Source: Bacteroidales bacterium (GTDB lineage: Bacteria > Bacteroidota > Bacteroidia > Bacteroidales > SM23-62). Taken from it: a stretch of DNA of 36,645 bases. Position numbers and translations under genes: made by a program. This document shows, in pieces, positions 17,829-25,324 of the stretch (within the stretch, counting starts at the first letter, position 1; each line of letters begins with the position of its first letter). The notes beneath the pieces are model-generated. The model had not been told where the DNA came from. It searched no databases and was given only the letters and a program-made list of their open reading frames with translations. Location: assembly GCA_016783865.1 (NCBI GenBank), contig JADHVS010000023.1, forward strand, positions 1 through 36,645, written 5' to 3'.

Positions 17829-18029
17829 TCAGACTTCTGACTTCACATTTGTAGCAAATAAGCCTTTATCACCTTGTTTAATTTCAAAAACAACTTCTTG
17901 TTCTGGCTGAAGTCCGCCATAAGAACTAAATATACCGGTCCGGTGAACAAATATATCATCTCCATTTTCAGATTCAATAAAGCCAAAACCTTTGACTTCA
18001 TTGTACCATTTTACTTTTCCTCGTGTCAT
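17829..18029 (-). CDS. CspA-family cold-shock protein
   Basis: A 66-residue protein that is a single cold-shock domain: RNP1 KGFGFI at residues 13-18 and RNP2 DIFVH at 25-29, ending in the usual GLFATNV strand. It binds single-stranded RNA/DNA and is usually induced by cold or at entry into growth arrest. It follows the RRM gene by 20 bases, so the two are likely one transcript. Confidence 0.92.
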   Translation of the reverse strand: MTRGKVKWYNEVKGFGFIESENGDDIFVHRTGIFSSYGGLQPEQEVVFEIKQGDKGLFATNVKSEV

Positions 18030-18049
18030 AATAATTTCCTCTACTTGTT

Positions 18050-18304
18050 TTAATAGTTCTCTTTCCTTGGTCTGGCCTCATTAACAGTTATTTCCCTGTT
18101 TTTAAGAGTAGTTCCGTTGAGACCTTTGATTGCCTTGGAGGCGTCGTCGTCGTTTTCCATTTCAACAAATCCAAAGCCTTTGCTTCTGCCGCTAAATTTA
18201 TCAGCGATAATTTTGGCAGAACTTACTGATCCATATTCTTCAAAGATGGTAGTCAGTTCATTTTCATCCACCTTGTAATCAAGGTTTCCTACATAAATGT
18301 TCAT
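18050..18304 (-). CDS. RRM-type RNA-binding protein
   Basis: An 84-residue single RNA-recognition-motif protein: RNP2 IYVGNL at residues 3-8 and RNP1 RSKGFGFVEM at 40-49. Bacterial proteins of this size bind RNA and in several phyla are cold-inducible. It is the first gene of a leftward pair with the cspA-like gene; about 300 bases without a gene precede it. Confidence 0.92.
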   Translation of the reverse strand: MNIYVGNLDYKVDENELTTIFEEYGSVSSAKIIADKFSGRSKGFGFVEMENDDDASKAIKGLNGTTLKNREITVNEARPRKENY

Positions 18305-18608
18305 TAATAAAAAAATTAAGTTGTTAAATAATTTATAACGGAGTTAACTTCCCTTGCCCGAAGTTTCTTTCTGCCCCGGCTTTTCCCCGGATACAGTATA
18401 ATAAAGCCACTTTAGCGAGATAAGTATAATTTTCAATAACCGTTATAAAAGTTAAAAAATGGATTTAAAAAGGCGGGCAGTATTGAACTAATCGTGAGAA
18501 CAGGATTGGTTCATAAATGCTCATTCTCTCAAATCTGAATTTTGGCAAATGTACGCTTTTATTTTCAGGTTAATACTATTTATCCGGTTTTTATCGGTTG
18601 TGACTCCA
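18305..18608. other. Intergenic region / likely long 5' leader of the RRM-csp pair
   Basis: No coding sequence is seen. On the minus strand a Bacteroidota-like -7 box TACATTTG (complement of 18546-18553) would give a leader of about 235 bases before the RRM start, with A/T-rich tracts. Long structured leaders are typical of cold-inducible mRNAs, but no defined fold was worked out and no -33 TTTG was found. Confidence 0.35.
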
Positions 18609-18896
18609 TCAGGACCTCTTAAAGTTAACCATAATGAATTTATTACCTGAATTATCATGCTCTTGCAACCACATATAATTCTCCTGTGTTAATTCATTAG
18701 GTGTAATGTGTGATTTGATAGTCATAAGCTTTCCTAATCCATCGACAAACGTTCTTAATGAAAATCGCTGTATAGTCTTGATCCTTAGATAATTTCTCAG
18801 GCATTCCAGGTTGTCGAACTCCTTGTTCCATACTCTGCTGCCATTGTGATCTCCTTCCTTGAAAAAAACCATCGTTTTATGTTGTTTTGTTTCCAT
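18609..18896 (-). CDS. Small hypothetical protein divergent from the WYL regulator
   Basis: The ATG at 18894-18896 (METKQHKTMVFF) is preferred over an upstream in-frame start at 18968, whose extra residues overlap the operator-like repeats. The product is 95 residues, soluble, with WNKEFDNLECLRNYLRIKTIQRF in the middle and no recognised domain. It is divergent from the WYL regulator gene with 106 bases between the starts, and is probably under its control. Confidence 0.55.
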   Translation of the reverse strand: METKQHKTMVFFKEGDHNGSRVWNKEFDNLECLRNYLRIKTIQRFSLRTFVDGLGKLMTIKSHITPNELTQENYMWLQEHDNSGNKFIMVNFKRS

Positions 18897-18900
18897 TTTA

Positions 18901-18918
18901 TTGCAATTGTTAATGCAA
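18901..18918. promoter_or_regulatory. Inverted repeat of TTGCA half-sites
   Basis: TTGCA (18901-18905) and TGCAA (18914-18918) form a 5-bp inverted repeat with an 8-base spacer, right at the start of the small hypothetical gene. With the motif at 18934-18950 it makes a cluster of TGCA-type half-sites between the divergent genes. Confidence 0.35.
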
Positions 18919-18933
18919 TAATATATATGCAGG

Positions 18934-18950
18934 ATGCAGTGTATCTGCAT
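18934..18950. promoter_or_regulatory. Candidate operator, copy B
   Basis: ATGCAGTGTATCTGCAT is a perfect 6-bp inverted repeat (ATGCAG / CTGCAT) around TGTAT, 52 bases before the WYL regulator ATG and 38 bases before the divergent gene. It matches copy A at 11204-11220 in 15 of 17 positions. Confidence 0.6.
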
Positions 18951-19002
18951 CGTAATAAAAATCTTCATATTTTAGATATCAAATAGCAAAAAACACCGGA
19001 TT

Positions 19003-20004
19003 ATGCCACGAAATAAAGATGCACTTATACGTTATCGCGTGATCAACCGCTGCCTGCTGCATGGGAAGGTTGCTTCTATAGGTAAGTTACAGCAGGAGTG
19101 TGAGCTGGAGCTGGGAGTGGACCATGTGGGTAAGCGTACTATACAGGAAGATCTCAGGAGCATGCGCGAAGACGAGCGGTTGGGATACATTGCGCCAATA
19201 AAGTTTAACAGGTACAGGCAGGGGTATATTTATGAAGACAATGAATATTCTATAGATAATATCCCGTTAAATGAGGAAGAACTTGAAGCTATTGCCTTTT
19301 CTGCAACGATGCTGTCACAGCTCAGGGGAGTAAATATATTCGACAGCTTTGCAGGAGCTGCCCGGAAGATCATGGATGCTGTGAATGTTCAGAGGTTGAT
19401 GAATGAAGAAGCAGAATATGATTTTGTCCAGTTTGAGAAGGTCCCTTATGTCGGTGGCAGTGAATTTCTCCAGCTGATTATCGATGCCATCAGGAACAAG
19501 ATCGTTCTGCAGATATCCTACAAGGCTTTTTATTCCGACCAGCCAAAGGAGGTTCTGGTCCACCCTTACCTGTTAAAGGAATATAAGCATCGCTGGTACC
19601 TGATCGGTTTGAATGATGAATTGAAGGAACTCCGTACATACGCCCTCGACCGGATCCAGGAGCTGGTAGTAAAAGGGAAAGAATATATCGACCGGAATTT
19701 TGATCCGAAGGACTATTTTAAGAATACAATTGGCGTTATCGCTCCTCCGGGTGATCCACCTGAAATAATCTTTTCAGTCAGAAAGCCCCAGGCCCAGTAC
19801 CTGGTCACATTACCCCTTCACGAAAGCCAGGAAATTATCGAGGAGAAAAAGGATGAAGTCATATTCAGGGTGAAAGTTCATCCCACCTATGAGTTATTAA
19901 CTGATCTTATTGCTTTTCGGGACGAGTTAAAGGTGCTGGAACCGGAAGGCTTGAAGGAGCAGTTTACTGAATCGGTCAGAAAAACGCTGGAGAGATACTC
20001 ATGA
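19003..20004 (+). CDS. WYL-domain transcriptional regulator
   Basis: A 333-residue regulator with an N-terminal winged-helix region (residues ~1-85, RTIQEDLRSMR), a helical linker, and a WYL domain from about 160 to 225 with the diagnostic RWYLIG at 197-202, followed by a WCX-type C-terminal extension. WYL proteins sense a ligand, in several cases nucleic acid or nucleotides, and control defence, DNA repair or stress genes. It is divergent from an unknown 95-residue gene and shares an operator-like motif with its shorter paralogue at 11239. It converges with the Crp-type gene with only 7 bases between. Confidence 0.88.
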   Translation: MPRNKDALIRYRVINRCLLHGKVASIGKLQQECELELGVDHVGKRTIQEDLRSMREDERLGYIAPIKFNRYRQGYIYEDNEYSIDNIPLNEEELEAIAFSATMLSQLRGVNIFDSFAGAARKIMDAVNVQRLMNEEAEYDFVQFEKVPYVGGSEFLQLIIDAIRNKIVLQISYKAFYSDQPKEVLVHPYLLKEYKHRWYLIGLNDELKELRTYALDRIQELVVKGKEYIDRNFDPKDYFKNTIGVIAPPGDPPEIIFSVRKPQAQYLVTLPLHESQEIIEEKKDEVIFRVKVHPTYELLTDLIAFRDELKVLEPEGLKEQFTESVRKTLERYS

Positions 20005-20011
20005 TGTATCC

Positions 20012-20701
20012 CTATCCGGCATCCGATATCCGCTGAAGCATATCTTTTTTCAGGATATTGAACTCCTTGCCTTCTATCCTGATCAGGCCGTCTTCTGTAT
20101 ATTCATGCAGGATACGCGTAACCGTTTCCCGCGTTGCGCCTATCATCGCTCCCAGTTCGGTACGCGTTAACGACAACTTAAATGAATCGGAGCAGTAGAT
20201 CTTTTCCGATAAATACAGCAGGGTTTCGGCAAGACTGCCATGAAATTGCTTTTGGGTCTTGTTTACGCACCTGGTGAAATGGTCGAGCAGGTCTTTGCTC
20301 AGGCTGAGTATCAATTCCCGGGAAAAATAAGCATTGGTCAGCAATAACTCATTGAAAATATGCAGGTCGATGAAACAGACGCTTGCTGGTTCAAGTGCAG
20401 TACATGAGTATTTGTGGATCCTTCCACCCAGGGCAGATGGAACACCAATGTAAGCCGGTGCCTTGGTGATCTTAATGATCTCGTCCTTCCCGTTGGGGCC
20501 AGTAACGTGTTCCTTAACCAGTCCTGATTTGATATATACGATATTGGTGGTAAAGGAGCCTTGTTTTATGATGTTTTCCCCGGCTTTAAATGATATCCTG
20601 GCACAATTACCGCTTAATATCTTTAACTGGTCACTGTCAAGTTTTCCGGCAGGTATCGATTTTACCATGCAATCGCGGCATCCTGTTTCCTCTTCACGCA
20701 T
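20012..20701 (-). CDS. Crp/Fnr-family transcriptional regulator
   Basis: A 229-residue protein with an N-terminal cyclic-nucleotide-binding-like beta roll (residues ~25-140) and a Crp-type HTH. The recognition helix carries RETVTR at 191-196, keeping the arginine, glutamate and arginine by which Escherichia coli CRP reads TGTGA. The cyclic-AMP pocket is not evident. There are cysteines at 8, 11, 33, 100 and 109; the CxxC near the N-terminus could hold a metal centre or a redox switch, but the FNR spacing is not reproduced. It is divergent from the DsrE-TusA-Hdr operon with a TGTGA-type palindrome between, so it is the likely regulator of that operon and of itself. Confidence 0.88.
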   Translation of the reverse strand: MREEETGCRDCMVKSIPAGKLDSDQLKILSGNCARISFKAGENIIKQGSFTTNIVYIKSGLVKEHVTGPNGKDEIIKITKAPAYIGVPSALGGRIHKYSCTALEPASVCFIDLHIFNELLLTNAYFSRELILSLSKDLLDHFTRCVNKTQKQFHGSLAETLLYLSEKIYCSDSFKLSLTRTELGAMIGATRETVTRILHEYTEDGLIRIEGKEFNILKKDMLQRISDAG

Positions 20702-20735
20702 TTCTGTTGCTCTTTAAAAAGGCTAAAGTAACTAT

Positions 20736-20755
20736 AATGTGACAATTGTCTCATT
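20736..20755. promoter_or_regulatory. Crp-type operator
   Basis: AATGTGACAATTGTCTCATT is symmetric at 18 of 20 positions. Its core TGTGA-N6-TCTCA differs from the CRP consensus TGTGA-N6-TCACA at one base. It lies 34 bases before the Crp-type start codon and 120 bases before the DsrE-like start codon. Confidence 0.75.
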
Positions 20756-20875
20756 TTAAACAGGATCAAAATCACTATCAGGAAATATTTTATATCACAC
20801 CAATAACATAAAAATGAAAAGCCAAAATAGTCACTTTTACCTCGTCGATTAATTTAAACTCAAAATAAAACAAAC

Positions 20876-21292
20876 ATGGCACAAAAAATGACAATGGCGC
20901 TGTTTTCAGGAAGCGTGGACAAATTAACCTGTGCAGGAGTTATCCTTAGTGGTGCGGCTGCTGATGACATGGATGTGGATATTTATGTACTGCTCATGGG
21001 TGCCCATGCATTCAAAAAAGAGAATGCAGGTGAAAAGGGAACCCTGGCAGAACTGTCTCACAAGAAGGATGAATTTTTTGCCTCGCTCGAAAGGCTTAAA
21101 GTCAAAACCTGGATTGAGTTTTTCAAGGAAGCAAAAGAGCTGACCAACGTTAAAGTTCATATTTGCGGGTTGGCAGGAAAGATCTGGGGAGGCGAAAAAC
21201 TGGAAGATTTCAATGAGCTGGCAGATGATATCTGCGGGATCAATGAATATATCACTTCAGCCCAGGAAGCTGATGTACACCTGTTTATCTAA
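20876..21292 (+). CDS. DsrE/DsrE2-like sulfur-carrier protein
   Basis: A 138-residue cytoplasmic protein of the DsrE superfamily. The opening MTMALFSGSVDKLTCAGVIL and the pattern GAAADDMDVDIYVLLMGAHAF match DsrE2-type proteins. Cysteines occur at 19, 97 (VHICG) and 120; Cys97 sits where DsrE2 proteins keep their active cysteine. DsrE-type proteins carry sulfane sulfur as a persulfide and exchange it with TusA. It is the first gene of the operon, 17 bases before tusA. Confidence 0.8.
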   Translation: MAQKMTMALFSGSVDKLTCAGVILSGAAADDMDVDIYVLLMGAHAFKKENAGEKGTLAELSHKKDEFFASLERLKVKTWIEFFKEAKELTNVKVHICGLAGKIWGGEKLEDFNELADDICGINEYITSAQEADVHLFI

Positions 21293-21309
21293 ATAAAAAC
21301 AATAAGACA

Positions 21310-21561
21310 ATGGATGCAAATGAATTAAAAGGAATGGCCATCGATTCTACAGTCGATGCGAGGGGCACTTCTTGCCCGGGACCGCTGCTGGCAGCAAAGA
21401 AAGAAATCGCCAATATCTCTTCCGGCCAGGTTATGGAGGTCCTGTCAGCCGATGAAGGAACCAAAAGTGATATCCCCAAATGGGCGTCTAAAAAAGGACA
21501 TGAATACCTGGGCGTTGTTGAGGAAGATGGTTATTTCAGGATCTATCTGAAAAAAGGATAG
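21310..21561 (+). CDS. tusA: TusA-family sulfurtransferase
   Basis: An 83-residue TusA-fold protein with the diagnostic CPGP at residues 22-25 (DARGTSCPGPLLAAKK), the cysteine that carries the persulfide. TusA proteins deliver sulfur to tRNA thiolation, molybdenum cofactor synthesis or, in sulfur oxidisers, to the Dsr or sHdr systems. Its place between a DsrE-like protein and HdrA-like subunits points to the dissimilatory or redox role. The MvhD-like gene begins 2 bases after its stop. Confidence 0.93.
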   Translation: MDANELKGMAIDSTVDARGTSCPGPLLAAKKEIANISSGQVMEVLSADEGTKSDIPKWASKKGHEYLGVVEEDGYFRIYLKKG

Positions 21562-21563
21562 GA

Positions 21564-21986
21564 ATGATCAACCAGCAGGAACTGCCGAAAATACTCATCT
21601 TCTCCACTGAAAAAATCTCTGACCCGGCCATCGACCTGGCGGGTTTGCTTAAAATGCACTATTCTCCAAGGGCTTACTGCATAACGGTCCCCTGTTCAGG
21701 CAGCATAAAGCCAAAGTGGATCCTGCATGCCCTGGAAAGCGGATTCGAAGGGGTGTTTATTGCGGCAGACGGGACGGATTGTCCTTATAGTGAGACATGT
21801 ACGACCAACACCGGTAATATCGTCTCCAGCACCCATAAGCTTATGAATGAGAAGGGGATACTGCCCAAGAGGCTCAAAATGGCAGCCATCTGCTCGGTAT
21901 GTTCGGAAGCATTCGTAAAGCATATCCAGACATTCACAAATGATCTCTCTGGTTTGAAAGAGGGGGCCGAAGGAACCAATCCCTAA
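21564..21986 (+). CDS. MvhD-like iron-sulfur subunit
   Basis: A 140-residue protein of the hydrogenase/heterodisulfide-reductase delta-subunit family. Six cysteines lie at 39, 44, 73, 79, 110 and 113; VPCSG at 42-46 and the GxDCPY segment near 71-75 follow the MvhD pattern that binds a [2Fe-2S] cluster. MvhD passes electrons between a partner and HdrA; in QmoB the same domain is fused to the C-terminus of the HdrA-like part. Here it is a separate gene immediately upstream of the first HdrA-like gene. Confidence 0.82.
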   Translation: MINQQELPKILIFSTEKISDPAIDLAGLLKMHYSPRAYCITVPCSGSIKPKWILHALESGFEGVFIAADGTDCPYSETCTTNTGNIVSSTHKLMNEKGILPKRLKMAAICSVCSEAFVKHIQTFTNDLSGLKEGAEGTNP

Positions 21987-21998
21987 TGCATTGATGTA

Positions 21999-23315
21999 AT
22001 GAGTGAAATCAGTCGAAAAGCAAAAGACGCCCCCATGCAATACGATACACTGGTGATCGGGGGAGGTATTGCCGGGGAAGAAGCTTCCCTTAGCCTGGCC
22101 AATATGGGATACAAGGTGCTTCTGGTGGAGAAAGATTATTCTATTGGTGGTAAGATGATCCACCTGAGCAAGGTATTTCCAACACTGGACTGTGCAGCCT
22201 GTATTTCCACGCCAAAAATGTCGGAGACCGACAGGCATCCGAACATCACCGTAATGACCTGGTGTGAGGTGCGTGACCTGACCAGGGTCAATGGATACTA
22301 CCAGGGTTCCGTCGTTAAAAAACCACGGTATATAGTGGAGGAAAATTGCACGGGATGCCAGTTGTGTGAAGAGGCTTGTCCCGTGAATGTGAAAGACCAG
22401 TACCAGTATGACCTGGTCGGAAGGAAAGCAGTATACATACCTTTCAGTACGGCTTCTCCGAGAATCGCTGCGATCGACATCGACAACTGTACGTTGTGCG
22501 GGGCATGTGAAAAAGCCTGTCCGGCCGATGCCATTGATTTCACGCAAAAAGAAGTTTTGGTCCCGGTAGAAGCAAAGAGCGTGATCCTTGCCACGGGCTA
22601 TAACTTGTTCGATGCAGAAAGAAAAAAGCAATATGGCTATGGCCGGTTCAAAAACGTGGTTCATTCAATGCAAATGGAAAGGCAGCTGGTTCCTACCCGT
22701 CCCTTCAATACGGTTCTGCGTCCGGGCGACGGGAAGATGCCGGATAATATTGCCTACATCCTGTGTGCCGGATCGCGTGACCATACGATGGGGAATCCGC
22801 TATGCTCACAAGTCTGCTGCATGTATTCAATAAAACAGGCCCAGCTTTTGCTGGGCTCGCTACCCATGGCGGATGTGACCATTTATTACATGGATATCAG
22901 GGCATTCGGGAAGGGTTTCCAGGAATTCTATGACCAGACACAAGGGATGGGGGTGGAATTTATAAAATCAAGGATCGCCAGGATCACTGAAAAGGAAGAT
23001 GGGAACCTGGTCCTGCACTATGAGGATATTGAGAACGAAGGCCGCCCGGCAGAGGCTGAACACGACCTGGTAGTGCTGTCAGTTGGTCTCCTGCCCAATA
23101 CGAGTGTACTGGAGGTTTTCGGTGAAACCAAACCGTTGACCAACCAGCACCAATATATTGATATGGTTGATGAGCTCGTGTCACCTTCAATGACTTCCAT
23201 GGAAGGTGTTTTTGTGGCCGGTACAGCTGCCGGTCCCATGGATATCCCTGATACAATTCTGAGTGCGGGGGGTGCTTCTGCTGAAACGGCAACCTATCTA
23301 AAAAAGCTGTCATGA
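21999..23315 (+). CDS. HdrA/QmoA-like FAD iron-sulfur flavoprotein
   Basis: A 438-residue flavoprotein. An N-terminal FAD motif GGGIAG at 21-26 is followed by LDCAAC (65-68) and two inserted 4Fe-4S motifs (Cys 117, 120, 123, 127 and 164, 167, 170, 174). The HdrA signature CAGSRD and CCMYSIKQA is near 256-281, and a final FAD-contact GVFVAGTAAGP is near the C-terminus. It lacks the N-terminal domain of full HdrA and is QmoA-sized. HdrA proteins split or merge electron pairs on FAD. ATG 22035 is an alternative start. Its stop overlaps the next start by 4 bases. Confidence 0.88.
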   Translation: MSEISRKAKDAPMQYDTLVIGGGIAGEEASLSLANMGYKVLLVEKDYSIGGKMIHLSKVFPTLDCAACISTPKMSETDRHPNITVMTWCEVRDLTRVNGYYQGSVVKKPRYIVEENCTGCQLCEEACPVNVKDQYQYDLVGRKAVYIPFSTASPRIAAIDIDNCTLCGACEKACPADAIDFTQKEVLVPVEAKSVILATGYNLFDAERKKQYGYGRFKNVVHSMQMERQLVPTRPFNTVLRPGDGKMPDNIAYILCAGSRDHTMGNPLCSQVCCMYSIKQAQLLLGSLPMADVTIYYMDIRAFGKGFQEFYDQTQGMGVEFIKSRIARITEKEDGNLVLHYEDIENEGRPAEAEHDLVVLSVGLLPNTSVLEVFGETKPLTNQHQYIDMVDELVSPSMTSMEGVFVAGTAAGPMDIPDTILSAGGASAETATYLKKLS

Positions 23316-25033
23316 TGAAGAAAATAGGAGTATACATATGTCAATGCGGATCGAACATTTCCGATGTGGTGGATGTGGACAAGGTGGAAGCGGCGATCTC
23401 TGATATAGAGGGTGTACAAATCCTGAAAACCACCATGTTTGCCTGTGCTGATTCTGCGCAGAAAGAGATGGTGGATGACATTACAACTAACCAGTTGGAG
23501 GGATTGGTTGTGGCGTCTTGCTCTCCAAAGCTGCATGTGCCCACTTTCAGGAATGTAGCCAAGCGGGCCGGGCTCAATCCCTATCAGTATGTTCATGTGA
23601 ATATCCGTGAGCAGGGGTCCTGGGCGCATTCGGACCATCCGGCGGAGGCAACGGAGAAAGCAATACAACTGGTTATGGCCGGTATTACCAGGGTACAGTT
23701 TGCACGGGCCCTGGATCCAATATGGATCAATGCTGAGAATTCGGTGGCTGTGATTGGTGCCGGGGTGACCGGTATACGTGCAGCAATAGGCCTGGCTGCC
23801 CTGGGGACAAAGGTATTCCTGCTCGAAAGGAATGATGTGGTGGGCGGAAAGATCATGCGATGGGGGAAACTGACTGGCAGCGAGAGGACCGGCGTGGACC
23901 TGGTTGAACAGTTAAAAAATGACCTGGTCCAAAATAAAGACATTCAGCTGTTTACCGGTATTGAGATTAAATCGGTGAGTGGCAGTGTAGGTGATTTTAC
24001 ATTGAATTTTGTGGAGGCTGGTCAAAATGGTAAACCGCAACAGATCAGGGTTGGGGCAGTGATCCTGTCGACAGGTTTTGACCCTTATAACCCCGGGGAA
24101 GGGGAATTTGGCTATGGCAGCCACCCGGCTGTCATCACTTTGCCGGAGCTGAAAGAGGCGATCAGGGCTGATGGCGGCATCTCATCCTGGAATGGAAGAA
24201 AAGTAGGTCAGATTGCTTTTATCTATTGTGTGGGGAGCTGCCAGACTGAGGGTGAAAGCAAATACTGCTCAAGGATTTGTTGCACTACAACTCTCGATAC
24301 AGCCATCCAGATAAAACAATTAAATCCGGGAATCGACTGCATCCACCTTTACAGGCAAATGCGCACGTATGGGAAACAGGAATTGTTTTATGAGGAGGCA
24401 GGAAGGAACGGTGACCTTTTTATGAAATTTGAAGATAATGATCCGCCGGATGTGGACATTGAGAACGGGCAGATTTCAGTGAAAGTGCGCGACCAGCTTA
24501 CTATGGGTGAGGAAATTGAGATGCATCCTGACCTGCTGGTGCTTGTTACAGGGATGGTCCCGTCGCAGGGATATCTCAAAGCGGCAGAATTGTTTAAGGC
24601 TCCTGTGGGAAGGGATAAATTCTTTAACGAGGTGCATCCCAAGTTAAGGCCGGTGGAAACGGTGATCGATGGGATTTTCATTGCCGGTGCATGCCAGGGG
24701 CCAAAAAACATACCGGAGTCTATTAAATCGGGACTATCGGCTGTTGCCAAGACACATGCCCTTTTGCATGAAGAAAAGATTGAGCTTGAGCCGAGCATCG
24801 CCTATGTCGATCCGGCCAGGTGCACCTGGTGTGACCTGTGTTCAGCAGTTTGTCCTTTCGACGCAATCAAAATGGAAGAACATAAAGGGAAACAGGTTGC
24901 CACGGTGATCTCGTCAAGCTGTAAGGGTTGTGGCATGTGCACACCTGTTTGTCCAGCCGATGCCATCGACCTGATCGGTTATACCAATGATGAAATAGAA
25001 GGAATGATAGATTCACTTATTGCAACTGTTTAA
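23312..25033 (+). CDS. HdrA/QmoB-like FAD iron-sulfur flavoprotein
   Basis: A 573-residue flavoprotein different from its neighbour. Residues 1-130 are the HdrA N-terminal domain (GVYICQCG, FACAD, VVASCSPKLH; Cys 10, 12, 45 and 70). An FAD motif VIGAGVTG is at 147-154, and the HdrA signature CVGSCQTEGESKYCSRICC lies in the middle. Two C-terminal 4Fe-4S motifs use Cys 504, 507, 510, 514 and 537, 540, 543, 547. Compared with QmoB it lacks the fused MvhD domain, which is supplied by the gene at 21564. The start overlaps the previous stop, indicating translational coupling and a likely heteromeric complex. Confidence 0.88.
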   Translation: MMKKIGVYICQCGSNISDVVDVDKVEAAISDIEGVQILKTTMFACADSAQKEMVDDITTNQLEGLVVASCSPKLHVPTFRNVAKRAGLNPYQYVHVNIREQGSWAHSDHPAEATEKAIQLVMAGITRVQFARALDPIWINAENSVAVIGAGVTGIRAAIGLAALGTKVFLLERNDVVGGKIMRWGKLTGSERTGVDLVEQLKNDLVQNKDIQLFTGIEIKSVSGSVGDFTLNFVEAGQNGKPQQIRVGAVILSTGFDPYNPGEGEFGYGSHPAVITLPELKEAIRADGGISSWNGRKVGQIAFIYCVGSCQTEGESKYCSRICCTTTLDTAIQIKQLNPGIDCIHLYRQMRTYGKQELFYEEAGRNGDLFMKFEDNDPPDVDIENGQISVKVRDQLTMGEEIEMHPDLLVLVTGMVPSQGYLKAAELFKAPVGRDKFFNEVHPKLRPVETVIDGIFIAGACQGPKNIPESIKSGLSAVAKTHALLHEEKIELEPSIAYVDPARCTWCDLCSAVCPFDAIKMEEHKGKQVATVISSSCKGCGMCTPVCPADAIDLIGYTNDEIEGMIDSLIATV

Positions 25034-25037
25034 AATC

Positions 25038-25322
25038 ATGGAAAAGAAAACTGCATCTACCCGGACCATTGACCAGGTGAAAAAAGAGCGCCAGGTACCA
25101 ACCATGGTAAAAGAGGAGTTAAAACAGTTTAACAGGATGAAGCGGGCCATCCGTACCGCCCTTGAGGAAGGCCCGAAAACCATTCCTGAGCTGGCGGGTG
25201 AGCTGGATCTGAGTCCGGCTGAGGTGACCTATTATCTTATGTCGCTCAGGAAGTATGGGGTTGTTATGACCGGGGAACTGGACGACATGGACGAATATTA
25301 TTATTACCAATTGAAAAAATAG
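25038..25322 (+). CDS. Small winged-helix protein in the Hdr operon
   Basis: The ATG at 25038 (MEKKTASTRTIDQV) is preferred over the TTG at 25020 that lies inside the previous gene; the product is 94 residues. Residues ~38-80 form a winged-helix fold of the ArsR/MarR kind (IPELAGELDLSPAEVTYYLMSLRKYGVV) with an acidic-aromatic end (DDMDEYYYYQL). It has no cysteine ligands, so it is not an electron carrier. It may be a small regulator or an assembly/structural subunit. It sits 4 bases after the HdrA-like gene and 2 before the membrane subunit gene. Confidence 0.7.
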   Translation: MEKKTASTRTIDQVKKERQVPTMVKEELKQFNRMKRAIRTALEEGPKTIPELAGELDLSPAEVTYYLMSLRKYGVVMTGELDDMDEYYYYQLKK

Positions 25323-25324
25323 TT

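Noticed and set aside
21696..22664. 322-residue open frame on the minus strand
   Set aside because: It lies fully antisense to the MvhD-like and HdrA-like genes, which have clear cysteine and FAD motifs; the antisense product has no recognisable domain.
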